Source: Undaria pinnatifida (taxonomy: Eukaryota; Sar; Phaeophyceae; Laminariales; Alariaceae). From it: a DNA stretch of 64,000 nt. Shown piece after piece: positions 12,044 to 24,007 of this stretch. Position numbers and translations under genes: made by a program. The stretch is from contig JABAKD010000010.1 of the NCBI GenBank assembly GCA_012845835.1, positions 9,233,599 to 9,297,598 of the forward strand, in the 5' to 3' direction. How positions within the stretch are numbered: the stretch's first letter is position 1; each line of letters begins with the position of its first letter. Below the pieces are notes generated by a model. The model was not told the origin of the DNA and did not search any database. It saw only the letters and a program-made list of their open reading frames with translations.

Positions 12044-12809
12044 ACCTACTTCGTTTCGCGTGCAAAATCTTCCATTGTTGTCCTGCAGTGTGCCGGTAGC
12101 TTGTGTGACCGCTCCGGGGTTTGTGGCCAAGTTTTTATTACCTTGTGTTCAACCTCAGCGTTTTCACCGTGTACTGTTGGTCACACGCGTTCGTTTTCCT
12201 GCCCGCCCCCCCGCCCCTCCCGCCCCCCCCGCCGCGCGGCACATAATTAAATTTTTATGTTCTACCTTCCTCAACGATGCGTTCTCGCCCGCCCAACCCC
12301 CACTGGAAATGTCACGGTAGCTACAGCAGTACTGTCTTCTGTTGCTCTAGAGGTGTCTTGCAGTTTTCTGAAATATTTTTCGCCCCCCCCCGTCGTCGGG
12401 GATGTGGGTGGTGGTATAGTTGTTTATTTTCATTCCCCATGATGGATGTTTTGGCGCCCCGCCCCCGATGGGGCTTCTTTTGGTGTCTGTCGCTTTCGAG
12501 CCCATTGCGGGTAGGCTTCCTTTGCTTTTCTCCTTTTGCCGCCCCTTCGCGAGGATTCGAAGCCTCTCACAGGTCAGAGGCGTAGAACGCGTGTCTTCCG
12601 TGAGTCTGCGTGCTAGTAGTCCTGTTTATGTTGACATTATCCATTGTAGTAACGTTTAATTATTTTTATGGATAAAAGGGCAGGGGTCCATCAATAGAAA
12701 TATATGCACGCCCGAAACCACTGAAGAATTAATGGCCTTGTGAACAACGACGTGCAGCACCTGTGTACAGCTACTATTACGGCAAGCACCTATATTATCT
12801 ACTACTACA
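12044..12809. other. Region without a supported gene
   Basis: Pyrimidine-rich sequence with C tracts (about 12,200-12,235 and 12,383-12,392), similar in style to the 3' untranslated part of the gypsy element at 4.5-5.0 kb. No gene is seen. Confidence 0.4.
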
Positions 12810-13003
12810 TGTTAAGATACGGCCTCGAAAGGCCTGTAGGTATCCGAATTTGAGCGCCTCCGATCTCAGAAGCTATCCCGGGCTCTGGTGGAAACGAATA
12901 AAGCTACACCTCTACGAAGGAACGAAAGTGAGTACTCTCCGAGGACCTGCTCAATTGGCAGACCTGCAGGGGGCACTCTGTGTCCCCCACCTTTAATTTC
13001 ACA
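12810..13003 (+). repeat. Solo LTR with internal deletion
   Basis: A 194-bp copy of the gypsy LTR lacks about 75 bp in the middle (the GATCATTTGG...GGAGGCACGC part). It keeps both ends (TG...CA) and is flanked by the 4-bp direct repeat TACA (12,806-12,809 and 13,004-13,007). This is the expected footprint of LTR-LTR recombination. Confidence 0.85.
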
Positions 13004-13054
13004 TACAGCACCCATCGTACTACTACGAGCACTGATGTACCAGGTTTATTATAA

Positions 13055-13225
13055 AAATAAAAATACACTCCAGCTAGCTGTGAGATCGAAGGTTTTGTCG
13101 AAACTCATCTTTGCAAGCTTGTGTGATACTCCGATCGCGCGTATTACGGGTTGTGTGTCCTCATTAAGGATATAGGTCGGCGACTCCCCTTGCAACTACA
13201 GTGTACTGGTAGCTATCAGGGTCTA
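13055..13225 (+). repeat. Dispersed repeat (copies at 48,150 and 55,350)
   Basis: About 170 bp. It shares GTGAGATCGAAG, TCGAAACTCATCTTTGCAAG and GGTCGGCGACT with 48,150-48,320 and 55,350-55,535. No coding frame is conserved. Confidence 0.75.
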
Positions 13226-13529
13226 TAAACTACACCAGAGTCATCCCACGGTACGTAGGGGTTGTACTTGTTTGAGCCCGAAGATTTCTGGCATTCTGGT
13301 TGGTTGAGCTCACTCTCAACTGAGGAACTACCGGTCGGTCTAATCATTTTACGAGTGAGTATAATTTGTTGTATTATTACTAACATAATAATGGGACTAG
13401 GGCATAGAAACTTGGTCGGGTTGCGAGAAATAATGCCTTCGAAGTCATTTTTCGGGTGAGATATTGAGCTCCTCATGTTAGGAGCTCAGGAATGGTTTGC
13501 TGGACCCCTACCGTTGGATGGCTCACCAT

Positions 13530-13568
13530 TTGTAGTAGTAGTAGTAGAGTAGTAGTAGTAGTAGTACT
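13530..13568. repeat. (AGT)n microsatellite
   Basis: About 12 AGT/GTA triplets with one interruption. Confidence 0.9.
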
Positions 13569-13739
13569 CAAGGTATACAATATGCATGTAGTCGTATGGC
13601 CTACTGCGAGGAAGTTACTATGTATACCCTGGTGGTGTGGTACTACTAATATTCGTCGTAGCATGTTACCAAACAGCACGAAGCAAGAACGGAGTTTGTA
13701 GAGTGCGCAGCGTATATTAATTCACATCTTCGTGTGGTT

Positions 13740-13905
13740 ATTTTTTTGTCTCACCCCTTGCTTTCTAGCTTCTTCTGGCCAAGTTGTGGTCACAGTCCGT
13801 AGTAGCAGCCGTCGTCCCTTCTTCCCCCCAGTATGTGCCTCCATTTTCATGGCGTACGTAACGGGTGCAGCATTCCCGCTGCTCGTCGATTGTCATCAAT
13901 TTTTA
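13740..13905 (-). mobile_element. SINE fragment, minus orientation
   Basis: Its tail region (T run at 13,740, CTTCTGGCCAAGTTGTGGTC, then GCATTCCCGCTGCTCGTCGA) matches the SINE tail at 57,750-57,880 in the same orientation. The tRNA-like head is not seen here. Confidence 0.6.
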
Positions 13906-13949
13906 CATTTTTTTCTTTGTAAGAAGACATCCACAAAAAAAAACTCTAA

Positions 13950-14030
13950 CGTCGGCGACGGGATTTGAACCCGCGCGTGAGATCACAATGGGTTTCAAGT
14001 CCATCTCCTTAACCACTCGGACACACCGAC
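13950..14030 (-). tRNA. tRNA-Ser (anticodon UGA)
   Basis: On the minus strand the sequence starts GTCGGTG, which pairs with CGCCGAC at the 3' end (one G-U). The D arm has CCGAGTGGTTAAGG, typical of class II tRNA-Ser. The anticodon loop reads CTTGAAA with anticodon TGA (plus 13,995-13,997). A long variable arm and a TTCAAAT T-loop follow. No CCA is encoded and no intron is seen. A T run lies just downstream on the minus strand (about 13,934-13,942) and should act as the Pol III terminator. Confidence 0.95.
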
Positions 14031-14877
14031 ACAGTACGGAAACGTCGAGATTTTTGGTCTTCTGAACTAGGTCTATTAAACTGAGAAGATACCGGTGCTC
14101 ATTCGTCACGTAATTTCTGTGTATGGTGGGCAAAGAGTACTTGCACACACACCTGTTTGTATATGCGTTTATCTGCTTTGTGTTGTCTGCGTGTGCGTGC
14201 ACGAATTCCCTGCAGGCACGGATCCACTATTATATTCGGCGAAAACACGAAAATATGACAAAGAAAGCGAGGTTCTTCAAGAAACGAAAAAAATCCCCAA
14301 CGTGAAAGGATACGAGAGTGCGACACATCCTAGGGGAAGCTGCTGATACACACACCGGTAGTAGCGGCAGTGTGTTATATGGAAAGGAGAGCTATACGAT
14401 GCTGCTGTAAAAGAGAGGTGGCAAGCTGGGATAAAAAGGAGTCAAAGGAGTCTAACTTATACTGGTATGCCACACTGAACGCTACTGCTACTACTGCTGC
14501 TGCTGCTGTGCGTGACGATATACCTGCCGGCGTGAGATTGTGCGTATCATATACCTGTGGTACATTTTGTTGCTGTCATAGTAATATATTTCGGGTCGGC
14601 GTGCTGTGCTATTTTTGTGAGACCATGGTACCTGGTTGCAAGGTGCTGTTATTGCACACTCGAAGGGAGCCATGTCTTTTCCTCTGTGCTCTGTGCATGC
14701 TCTGGGCGGGCACTCTCTCGCATAAGCAATGCCGGGGGTAGAAAATACACGTACCAGGTACATGTACAAGGTATGTGTCTCCTATTAATATAATAATAAT
14801 ACTTGTCAACGCTGTTGATTGTCATGTACCAGGTATGTTTTATATTCTGAAATTGGCCCGTTGTTGCACACTTATTC

Positions 14878-14959
14878 GGCGCCGTGACCGAGTGGTTAAG
14901 GTGATGGACTGCTAATTCATTGGGCTCTGCCCGCGTGAGTTCGAATCTCACCGGCGTCG
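14878..14959 (+). tRNA. tRNA-Ser (anticodon GCU)
   Basis: GGCGCCG pairs with CGGCGTC (one G-U) as the acceptor stem. The D arm has GACCGAGTGGTTAAGG. The anticodon GCT lies at 14,911-14,913 in loop CTGCTAA. The variable arm is long (class II) and the T arm has GTTCGAATC. No intron and no encoded CCA. TTTTT at 14,961-14,965 is a Pol III terminator. Confidence 0.95.
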
Positions 14960-15985
14960 ATTTTTATATTTGGTGGTAATATACTCATTTCACAGCAAGT
15001 CATTGCCCGCCCGTCGCTCGTGTATTTTTTTCCGTCAGTACTCTCAGAGAAGTTGGGGAACGGCAGAGAACCCGAGGTTTGCGGATCAAACCTGCCTACT
15101 GTAATAATAGCATTGTTTGGCTTCTACTTGTCGTGGTGGCTCAGAGGTAATTTCACACAAGAAAAACTGAAGCTGCTGCTGCTTCTTCTGCTGCTCGGAC
15201 TTTTTTTTTTTGTTGCTTTCTGCTTCTCCTTTATTTCGCGCGCGTTCGTTCGGCATTATTTTTGATCACCAATCGATGCTGTTATATTATTATTGCGGTA
15301 ACTGCTAGCGCTACTATTATTAATACTAATAACTGCTGATGCTGCCGCTGCGTGTACGCTCGCTGTATCGTATACCTCGTATTCACGGGCCTCGCATGCA
15401 TCTCTGAAGCATTTAGGGAGACTTTTTTTTTTTTTTTTCATCCTCCGGCGGATGAGGGAAAATGAAGCTCAAGCTCACCACACTTCCACGTATTTTCATA
15501 CGCGTCGTGTGTCGACGCATCAGCACAGGACCCTGTTTCTGGGTGGATGCGTACGATGACGTTCACTGGGATCACGTTTTTTTTATTTAAACTCGCACAA
15601 CAAAATAAACAAACGTACTTCCTCTCTGCTATTATACTCAGAGTAAGCATTTTACGTTTTTTTTTATGATACAGGCCTTTACCATTATTTATGGCACAGA
15701 GGAAGTAAAAACAGCAACGGCAACGAACCCTGGCGTTGAGCTTTCGACAAGATTGCTGACGAATACCTGGTGGTGGTACATGGTGCATAGAAAAAAAAAA
15801 AAATGCAGTGGGAAACGCCAACAACTTAACAACACACTAATTAATGTGCCAGATTTCGTACCAGGTGCGGTATTCGAATGGATTTCAACATTGAAAATCG
15901 ACGCGATTTCTCACGGGTTGCACCGACGCAGATCGCCTTCGTTCTTAGCATTAATTAATTCAGAGCCTCACTGCTACTACTACTT

Positions 15986-16016
<31 letters not shown>

Positions 16017-16039
16017 AACAGTAAAAGTGGCACCAATGA
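14960..16039. other. Low-complexity intergenic DNA with (CTA)n
   Basis: Homopolymer runs (T at 15,423-15,438, A at 15,790-15,801) and a (CTA/CTT)n microsatellite at about 15,976-16,017. No gene is seen. Confidence 0.6.
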
Positions 16040-16223
16040 CTAGCATTGCCAAACTGTTGCCCACAGTGTCAGTTTTTTTTCAGATTGCTCGTGCTGTCGT
16101 AGAAAGCAGTACATACATGCAAACCGAGTGTTCCAAGTGAGACCGAGGGGCGCTGGGAACGAACCTACAAGACGAAGACACTGGGAACAGCGTGCCTCTT
16201 GACGGCGGGAGTCGCGTACGGCA

Positions 16224-16571
16224 ATGTCAAGCAGGATTCGTAGAGTCGGGGTCAATCTTTGTCGATTGACGAGGCTGAGGAAGGGGCAACAGAACAGATT
16301 AAAATACTTTGTAAAAATCGGGAATGCCGGCCTTAAGTTGGATACCTTAAGTGAGAAATGGAAATTTCTACGCACACTTAACATCACCGCGTTCGATTTT
16401 ACCAGCTGCAGTATCCTATTGCCGACAAGCGTGAAAACGGCAGCGAGGACCGGACGCTGTGATATTGGCGCACGCTTAAGGTTGGTCGACTGCGCGTGGT
16501 CACCACATAGGGTTAATGAATTTAAAACGAACGAATTGCCACAGGAACTAACAATCGCTTGTTATCCTTGA
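16224..16571 (+). CDS. Short open frame, function unknown
   Basis: A 115-codon frame begins MSSRIRRVGVNLCRLTRLRK and contains LRTLNITAFDFTSC and LPTSVKT. The spacing is vaguely like leucine-rich or FNIP-type repeats, but too short and irregular to assign. No splice partners were found. It may be chance or a decayed gene fragment. Confidence 0.2.
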   Translation: MSSRIRRVGVNLCRLTRLRKGQQNRLKYFVKIGNAGLKLDTLSEKWKFLRTLNITAFDFTSCSILLPTSVKTAARTGRCDIGARLRLVDCAWSPHRVNEFKTNELPQELTIACYP

Positions 16572-17329
16572 GGCTGCTAGAGGGGAGGGCGACGATGTCA
16601 ACATCCCTGCTCTCACCAACTACGGCGTGCAAACACACCATATAGGCGAAGCAATAATCCACTCCGATCGTTCCCCGCAACGAACACCGCCCACGCAAGC
16701 ATGCGCCCAAATGTGTCTTCACGAGAGTTTCTTTTCGATGTCATGTCCTCCAAGAATGTCGCACTGCAAGTCTTACGCTACAACTGTGCTCAACTCTGGG
16801 TCACTCCTATTGAGCCACCACCCCCGTGACGACGGTGTCCCTACTCTCGCAAAAGGCTTACCCTTTTAGAACCCATGTATAGCAACCCAATAAAGGACAA
16901 GTCCGATCTGATCACGCGACTGGGAAGAGCATGCAACAGTTCAAGTACCACCATGCTGTGCGCATGAGGCACAGCTCCTTACAGTTCGTGCACACACCCT
17001 ACCCCGCTAGCTCCGGCTGCTTCGTGTGGTAGATGCTGTAATCGTTGCCGGTATTGTCTTTCAACAGTTTCCCCTCTCAAGTCCCGAAGGAGTTAACACT
17101 GCCACAAAAAGTGCCCAATTCTTAATCCAAGTACCTTGTGACCGAAGCGTGGGTGCAGCAGTAAAGGGGTGTTAACACCTCTTCAATACTGCAAATAAAC
17201 GTCCAACACTTTCCAACCATACTGCAAAAAAAACGCTCAACTCCGAATCCATGTCGATCGCACCCGCGTCGTGAAAGTGCAGGTGTATATATGTATAAAC
17301 CAAAATTTTCTTGAACCAACCATGGTGTC

Positions 17330-17730
17330 AAAAACAAAAAGTTCCCACCAACCAAATCAACCAAAAAATATCTCAGCATTGTGCGTAATAAGGTTCCAAC
17401 CAATCATTGTTCACCAATATTGATCCAACTAACCATGATGCCCACTAACAACGGCCCAACCAACCTTGATATCCACAATGCTCCAACCAACCATTTTCCA
17501 TCAAAATGTCTCAACAAACCATTGCCCATCAACCATGTAACCAGCCTTCGTCCATTAACAACATTCCGACCAATCATTGCACATCAGCAATAATCCAATC
17601 ACTATTGTCCATCGCCAATAATCCAACCAACCAGTGTATATCAATCACCATCCAAACAACCATTATTTCCCCCATCAACCATTGTCCAATAACAACATTT
17701 TAATTCACCATGGTGCTCGAACCAAACCAT
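17330..17730. repeat. Degenerate CAACCATT-type satellite
   Basis: About 400 bp of irregular repeats of CCAACCA(A/T)(C/T)CATTG and CATCAACCATTGCCCA, with very few G residues on this strand. It does not code for anything recognisable. Confidence 0.7.
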
Positions 17731-18824
17731 GCCCATTAAATATGTTAAGCACCGCCGTGCGGCGAGACACCCGGAAGGCCAAAAAAGACGCTCATCTCCA
17801 CAATCACGACAACTTTGTCACAAGCGACTCAACGCCAGCAACGGCAGCAGACTAGACAGCGCAGGTCGCGCTTCATTTAAGCCATCGCGCTTCATTTAAG
17901 CAAGAACGTAGCAACCACTTCCCTGTTATCATACCACGACGTCCACAGCAAACGCACCGACGACCTGCATCATGGCTCCGTGTCACTATCTACACAAACT
18001 AAATGCTACCACTGCATCCGACACAGTTTATATCTCATTTGCTTTGAGAATTACCACAATCATGACGTCATATTTTCGACACGATTAGGGTCCCTACTGG
18101 TACGCTCTGTGCACGTTGGAACCCCCCCCGCGCATTGCTGCTGCCTTTCCCACCTATTACGAGGTGTGGCGGTGGTAGAGATAGTACGGCGCCCGATTGG
18201 GAAGCGCGGATTTGTGCAAGCTCCTGAAGTAAGAGAGAGGGAGGGAGGGAGGTTGAAGCCGGTTCGAGTGCACAAGAAACGGAAGACTTGAGCCCAAGGG
18301 GATCGAATAACGAGGATATGCGCCATGTATATGATGCCACGTAAAGTGTCTAGACTGGAATGGAGACCGTGATCATCCCATATAATGCGTCCGCGGATCG
18401 AAAAAAGATACACCGCCTGCTACCGTTGCCCTGTGCTGCCACGGCCGCGGCCTGGGCTAACGTGCGATGTCTATTCGTGAGGGGAGCCCCACACGCGTCC
18501 TTTCGCTTTTTTTTGCGTCCAGTAAATCTCTTCTGGCAGTTTTACTAGACTGTATGCACAATATTATAAGGCACATCCTAGATGCACACAAGGTGCAGCG
18601 ATAGCCAATCCTACGCTGCACCACCGGGCTTTACGTACAACATCCACCTCTAAAACAAATCTCGCAAGTTGAAGCGCGCCGAAACCAGCGTTATCCCGTG
18701 TATTTCCTCGGCCGGCGCTATACACTTTCGGAGAAGAGCACGGTCGGAATCCGGGTCGCAATCTGGGTCGCAAGGTAGGTCGCAAGGTCGTATGCTACGT
18801 CGCTACGAATCTAGGTCATAAGGC
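17731..18824. other. Region without a supported gene
   Basis: Contains CGCGCTTCATTTAAGC twice near 17,868-17,900 and GGTCGCAA repeats near 18,760-18,790. It includes the 3' flank of the minus-strand Nudix gene. No gene is seen. Confidence 0.45.
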
Positions 18825-21800
18825 TCACCTTGTCAGCTCCCTCTCCTCCGGCTTGTCAAGCATGTCCGCAACGACCGCCAGCATCGAATGCCGGGTCTCC
18901 TTCTTGAACTGCTCGAGCGGCATCCAGCACGCGTCGGCGATCTCGTCAATGCACTTGTTGATGTCCAGCACCCCTCCTGCCTTCGGCATCAGACGACAAA
19001 TGAAGTACAGATCGCTGTTCCCGAACTGCACATCGTGTTGGTGCCGCATGCTCAGCACCGACCGGAATTCCGTCTCCACCCCCGTTTCCTCCCACACCTC
19101 ACGAACCGCCGCCTCGCCGATCCCCTCACCCTGGTCAGCCAGACCTCCCGGAAACTTCCACATGGCGCCCTTGTGCTTGTCCTTCACCAGCAAGACTTCG
19201 TGTTCGTCGTTAATCACACAACCTAGACATGAAACAAACTCGTACTGTTAGAATTGTGTTTTTCTCACGATATGTAATGATTGTCTAAATCTAGTCCGTG
19301 GTCACAGCACAGACTCCAATCACTCGAGAGTGGAAGGATACCATCAGGAAAATAAATAAATAAATGTGTGAACTGTGACCGCGGCGCAGAGGTGAACGGA
19401 ACTTCGAGAACGAGGTTAGATCGACGAGCAGCACGGTTACGCGTACTAAACTGAGGCAATTGAGGGATTTTCTGTTTCCTGGAGTGTTGCTTCGTCGGTA
19501 GAAGAGAGAAGGGACCACAAATTGTACGAGCTGCGTTGCTGCAAGCACAGAGGGAAACTCCCGAGGAAACATCTGGGCTCCACCAACAAGCGCTGCGAGG
19601 TGTCCGTCAAACCGCCGCACAACACCAATCATTGTAATGGAGAAAAACATTCTATTAATAAAGGAATAAGACACCTCCCATTAAGAATAATTTACGCACA
19701 TGGCATATTACAAGTACCAACAAGCAGCTTGAAAATATGAGTACTGACCCGAAATTCGTCGAACTTACACCTGACGTCCTGAAAATATTTTTATAATATG
19801 TTAGAGTAACAGCGTACCAATTTGGAACCGTGGGTTCGTGTCTCACAGAGGTTTTTTGGGGAGTAGCCGTCTTTTATTCTCGAATGCTGTTTTAATATTA
19901 ACATATTAGATAATAAATAATACTCTTGTATTCGTACTCCTCCCGATATTAAAGCGGGGGGGAGAAAAAAACAAAATAAACCACCTACCATACATATGAT
20001 AGAGCAGTATAGTGGAAACTACAGCAATAATTTTATAAAATAGATATGATGTTAGATCTAGCTGAAAATTCCCCGCCTGAAGTAAAAACACCAACACTAA
20101 CCATTATAGTGGACAAAAAATAAAAATAGGACCCCTCCCAAAAAAAACTCACCCATTTAGTATATTACCAGTATCAACAACGCAGCTTGCAAAGATGAGT
20201 ATTGACCTGAAATTCATCGAACTCACGGCTGACGTCCTTAAAATATTTTTAAAATAAAATATACCTGGTAATACGTATGCTTCGGAGAAAACCAGTATCG
20301 AACCGCCGGCGTTTTCAGTTGCACGCCCCCCACGTTCGCATTCGTTGGCCATATCAGCCGGCGGGGTATCACATTCTACTGCGGTTGTAACACCTGCTGA
20401 CCGTTACTTTTTAATCCTCTCATAAGTGGAGGCATTGTTCGCCGCGACGCGCGAACAAGTGACGACGAAAAATGGGGTAACCAAGGAATTTCGCGGAGGG
20501 ACCCTGCAGATTAGAGATCCTATGACAATTTATAAAATTGTTTCAAAGACGTCAGCTGTGAGTTCGATCAATCTAGTTGTTCAAGACAAAGCAGATTGAT
20601 CTGTAGGGATACGGTTTGTCCAACATGCGCAAGAGTTGCGCAGGAATGGAAAAGGACTACAACCACGCCGCAACATGTTGCAGCATGCATTTTGCTCGCC
20701 ATTTCGCCTTTGCCTTGCGTAATCGCCGCAAGCAACGGTCGGTCGTCATACCTGCCACGCCCAAATGATGCGTTCCATACGCGGGAATCTTGTTGGGGAC
20801 GTCCTCCGGTAACCACAGACTCATCATGACGTACTTGGGCTGGGTGTGGTGAAGCTGAAAGCCGTAATGAGCCGCTATCGAGATGTAGTGGCAAAAGTCC
20901 ACAGGCACCTTTAGCCACACCGCTGACGAAAGGAGCCGAGATCAGGCGCGGCGACGCGGGATGGGGGAGAAAGAGGCGGGGTCACAAGGGGCGGCGTGCG
21001 TCTGGCGCACAGTGAAACAGTTGCAAACGCGTGAATATATATACCTGTTATGTCCGTACAGGTGGCGTTTCCCCTCAAGTGCTCCAAAAGCGTGGGGGGC
21101 CTAATTGCAGCTACGTATTGCAAGAAAAATCTTGCAGGACCACCGTTTGGCTAACACCCACCATGTGGGGTTATAAGAAAACGTCAACCAAACGCGCAGC
21201 GAATCTACCCAAAGACTCCTGCGGGCGTGAGGTCGGGGTTAGGGTTAGGGTGAAGGTTGGGATTGGGTTATAGGCCGGGAGGCAGGAACAATCTGACAAG
21301 GCACGTTGACCAAAACGCTCCTGACAACAGGCTCGTGGTCCTGCACGGTTTGCTTGCAGAACGGTGCTTCAAGGGCCACCCCAAAGAGTGCAGATGCTTG
21401 CCAGGGAAGGGATTGCGGCGCGTCTGATTCCCGGGCAAACAAGCGTTACGTGTTACGTGACGTACGTGAGGTAACTTCTTGTTATTCGGCTGGCTGTCGC
21501 GGGCGCGACTATGAACACCAGGTATCATTTTGTATGAAACACTATTATACAGACACCTTACGTACGTAGTACTAAGCGGTCGACACGCTGGAGTTCCTTT
21601 CGTCTCACCTTTGTTCTTCATGTTTTAGTTTTTTCAGCCGTTAGCCCAAATCGGGCTTTCTTACGTACACAGTCGAAAAAGGGCTTTTTCGACTCAACTT
21701 TCTTCGACTGAGTTTTCCGTCTGGGGGATCCAGTCGAAAACTTTACTTTTTCGACCGGATCTGTCAGTCGAAAAGCTCAGTCGAAAAAAAATTACACCTG

Positions 21801-23685
21801 TTATTTAAACCCATCGCATCGCTCATCCCACCACAAAACACGCACCCACACACCCATACATACCAGGTATAACACAGCAGTATCATACAACAGCGCCGAC
21901 GCTGCCTTGGCTATCACCGCTGTTGCTTCTCGCCGCAAGTCAGCGTGGCGCGCTCCTAGCTCCGCTAGCCAGCAGCGTGTATCACACGACAGCAGTAGCG
22001 CGCGTTATCGATGCCCTTTTGCCAACAACGGCTACGCCTGCTGTAGCTTTGGCGGCTCTCGGCTGAGTGTAACGCCACGAATGTAGCTTTGGCGCCTTTC
22101 GGCTAAGCTCAACGCCACCAACCCGCTTGGACGAAGGTTCGTCGCGCGTGAAGCACGCGTTGCTCGCGAAGAACCCGCGAAGCACAGAGCTGCCAACCTA
22201 CTTTCGACTGCCATACAGCAGTACTCCCTCACACCAACCGCCTCTAGGAAAAGCACAAAAACTATAAAATCGACTCGACTGCCGATAAGAAGAAGGACCA
22301 GAAGAATCCAGTCCGAAAAAAGTCCAGTCGAAAAGGGCCGTTTTCGACTGGCGGAATCCGACTGTGTAAGAAATGGCCTTAGCCCACACGTATCATAGTT
22401 TACGCGCAAGGAACAAGATGCACAAGATGCACTGCTGCGCTTTTGAGGTGAGATGAGACAGGGCGACAGATTGTACGTGCGCTTACCCGCTTTGTGGTTC
22501 TTGCGCAATAGATTGACGGTTGAGAAGAGCTTAAGCGCAAAGTCGGCGGTGTCCTCCACCCTGATCCCGGACACGTCCACCGTTGCGCTGTTGAACCTGT
22601 GCAGCGGGTGGAAATATACGTTTTCAGATGAACGACGCACGTGGTCTAGGGTGGTCGGTGGTTCGCTTCTCGCAGTCAGGTGACGGTGTTTGCGCCATCC
22701 GGGGGTAAAACACTAAATGACCCGCCCGCCAATTGCTCGTCGGTGCGCGCCATCCTGTTACGGCAGGCTTCAGAACAACATCAGCTGCTGCGATCACACG
22801 ACTGTGTACTGCTATCCCGATGCATTCCCGACCGATCACGTGCGTATGCGTAGCCAAGGGAGGGATGCGGGGCGATGTGCGGCGGAGGGTCGAGGATGGA
22901 TGGCTGATTCGCAGACGGAATTCTTGCAGCAGCGAGGCACAATGCCTCAAGCCGTCATGCTGTATTGGGAACCTCCAATGCCATGGATTTTATCACTCCT
23001 CCATACGCAACCCTGGGTGCTGCACTATGATACCTTGTTGTGTGCATCGAGGGTGCAACAGCTCCGACAACGGCAGCAACAGCCGAGCAGTAACAGCGTC
23101 TGTCGTGATGCCATGATGTTCACATGATGTGTGTGCTTCATGAAAAAGGAGCCGCCTACAAGTAAGTATGATACGAATGAAACCGCGGCCATAAAACAGA
23201 ACCGCTTTTACCATTTTAAACGCAAACATAAGGGCCGTTTTTATTTAATATAAAATACAACCGGTCCTTACATTTACGTACATGCTGCTGTGGTGGTATT
23301 TGACACCACCACATACGCAAACCAGCATCACGGCCATGAGTAGGACGTTGCTACAAACAGAACACAGCCAGCCTCGTACCCCGCACGTAGCAGGCACTCA
23401 CTTGGTGTCTTCAAAGGGAAGTGGCACCGGGAGGCCAACGTTGGAGGTGGTCGTAGAGGAGGAGAACCTGCGCTTGCCAGTGCCAGTGTTGGAGTTTACC
23501 TGACACGACGACTTCACCGCAACAACGCTGTTGTTGCAGTTTCTGCTGCTCCCGCTGCTGTCGCTGTTCCGTCGACGCGACAAGGAATCACCCGCCCCTC
23601 TCGCTGCTGCATTTACATTTCTCACGATAACTCTTGGGCAGAAGACGCCAAGTGCTCTGGTGGCGAGACCGAGTCGCATTGTCAT
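18825..23685 (-). CDS. Nudix hydrolase, ADP-ribose/NADH type (NUDX/NUDT6-like), predicted organellar
   Basis: Model: complement(join(18825..19222, 20752..20922, 22487..22596, 23402..23685)), 963 nt, 320 residues. All introns are GT-AG and phases match (2, 1, 1). Residues 1-85 are Arg/Ser-rich with RRFSSSTTTS, like an organelle presequence. About 86-188 is the pre-Nudix domain of this family (FNSATVDVSG, VWLKVP, GFQLHHTQ, YVMMSLWLPED). The Nudix fold follows. The Nudix box at 215-237 fits GX5EX7REUXEEXGU fully, with E221, R229, E230, E233 and E234. Plant relatives hydrolyse ADP-ribose and NADH; human NUDT6 has the same architecture. Substrate here is inferred. ATG at 23,679 is an alternative start. 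Intron 2 contains a DNA-transposon copy (21,640-22,383) and intron 3 dispersed repeats. The gene is divergent from the NADAR-FHA-RRM gene. Confidence 0.9.
19291..19350. repeat. Old fragment of the 30,575 repeat family
   Basis: GTCCGTGGTCACAGCACAGA followed by TCCAATCACTC matches, with substitutions, the start of the dispersed element at 30,610. It lies just downstream of the last Nudix exon, outside the gene on the minus strand's intron 3 side. Confidence 0.45.
20025..20260. repeat. Dispersed repeat (copy of 2,836-3,085)
   Basis: Colinear with 2836-3085 (TATAAAATAGAT to CAGCTTGCAAAGATGAGT to CTTAAAATATTTTTA). A further partial copy of the right end lies at 19,700-19,800. Both lie in intron 3 of the Nudix gene. 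Confidence 0.7.
21231..21262 (+). repeat. Short telomere-like TTAGGG tract
   Basis: GGGGTTAGGGTTAGGGTGAA has two perfect TTAGGG units with degenerate flanks. It is too short to show a former chromosome end. Confidence 0.5.
21640..22383. mobile_element. Non-autonomous TIR DNA transposon, copy 1 (left end incomplete)
   Basis: Both ends carry nested inverted motifs built on CAGTCGAAAA / TTTTCGACTG. The interior matches copy 2 (53,050-54,407) along its length, for example CAACGGCTACGCCTG and GCAAAGCACAGAGCTGCCAA-like segments. Relative to copy 2 it lacks about 55 bp of the outer left repeat. No transposase frame is present. It sits in intron 2 of the Nudix gene. Confidence 0.75.
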
Positions 23686-24007
23686 GGGTATGGGTGCGAA
23701 GTAAGGTCGCAAAGTTGTACGTGGACTGCTGTAGGAGAGTGGTCGAGAGGAAAAGAGGCGGAGGTTTTGCGCTATATGATTGTCGGTGGCGTGTTTCATG
23801 CGGGAGGTTTTCGTCCAACTACAGGGGAGGGCCTCGTGTGGTGGAAGCTGGAGCATCAGGCGTGGTAGCAGCACACACAGCAGTGAGATCAGTGGCAGTT
23901 GTTGCTAGCTTGTGAAAGTTCAGATCTCCCGCTTTTACGTGCTTCCCGCAGGAAGGAGTGCCCAGTACGCGAACAAAGAGCATACCCATCTACTGATCGC
24001 CGGGGAA
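23686..24007. promoter_or_regulatory. Compact divergent promoter region
   Basis: Only 322 bp separate the start codon of the Nudix gene (23,685, minus) from that proposed for the NADAR-FHA-RRM gene (24,008, plus). Both promoters and 5' UTRs must lie here or overlap the neighbouring first exon. No clear TATA box is seen. In the frame of the plus gene a TAG at 23,906-23,908 and the absence of an upstream ATG support 24,008 as the start. Confidence 0.5.

Noticed and set aside
21231-21262. Interstitial telomere marking a chromosome fusion
   Set aside because: Only two perfect TTAGGG units; far too short for that claim.
23402-23685. Exon with PLPFEDTK taken as the start of a proline dehydrogenase
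   Set aside because: The donor phase and the following exons continue into the pre-Nudix domain and Nudix box, so it is the first exon of the Nudix gene.
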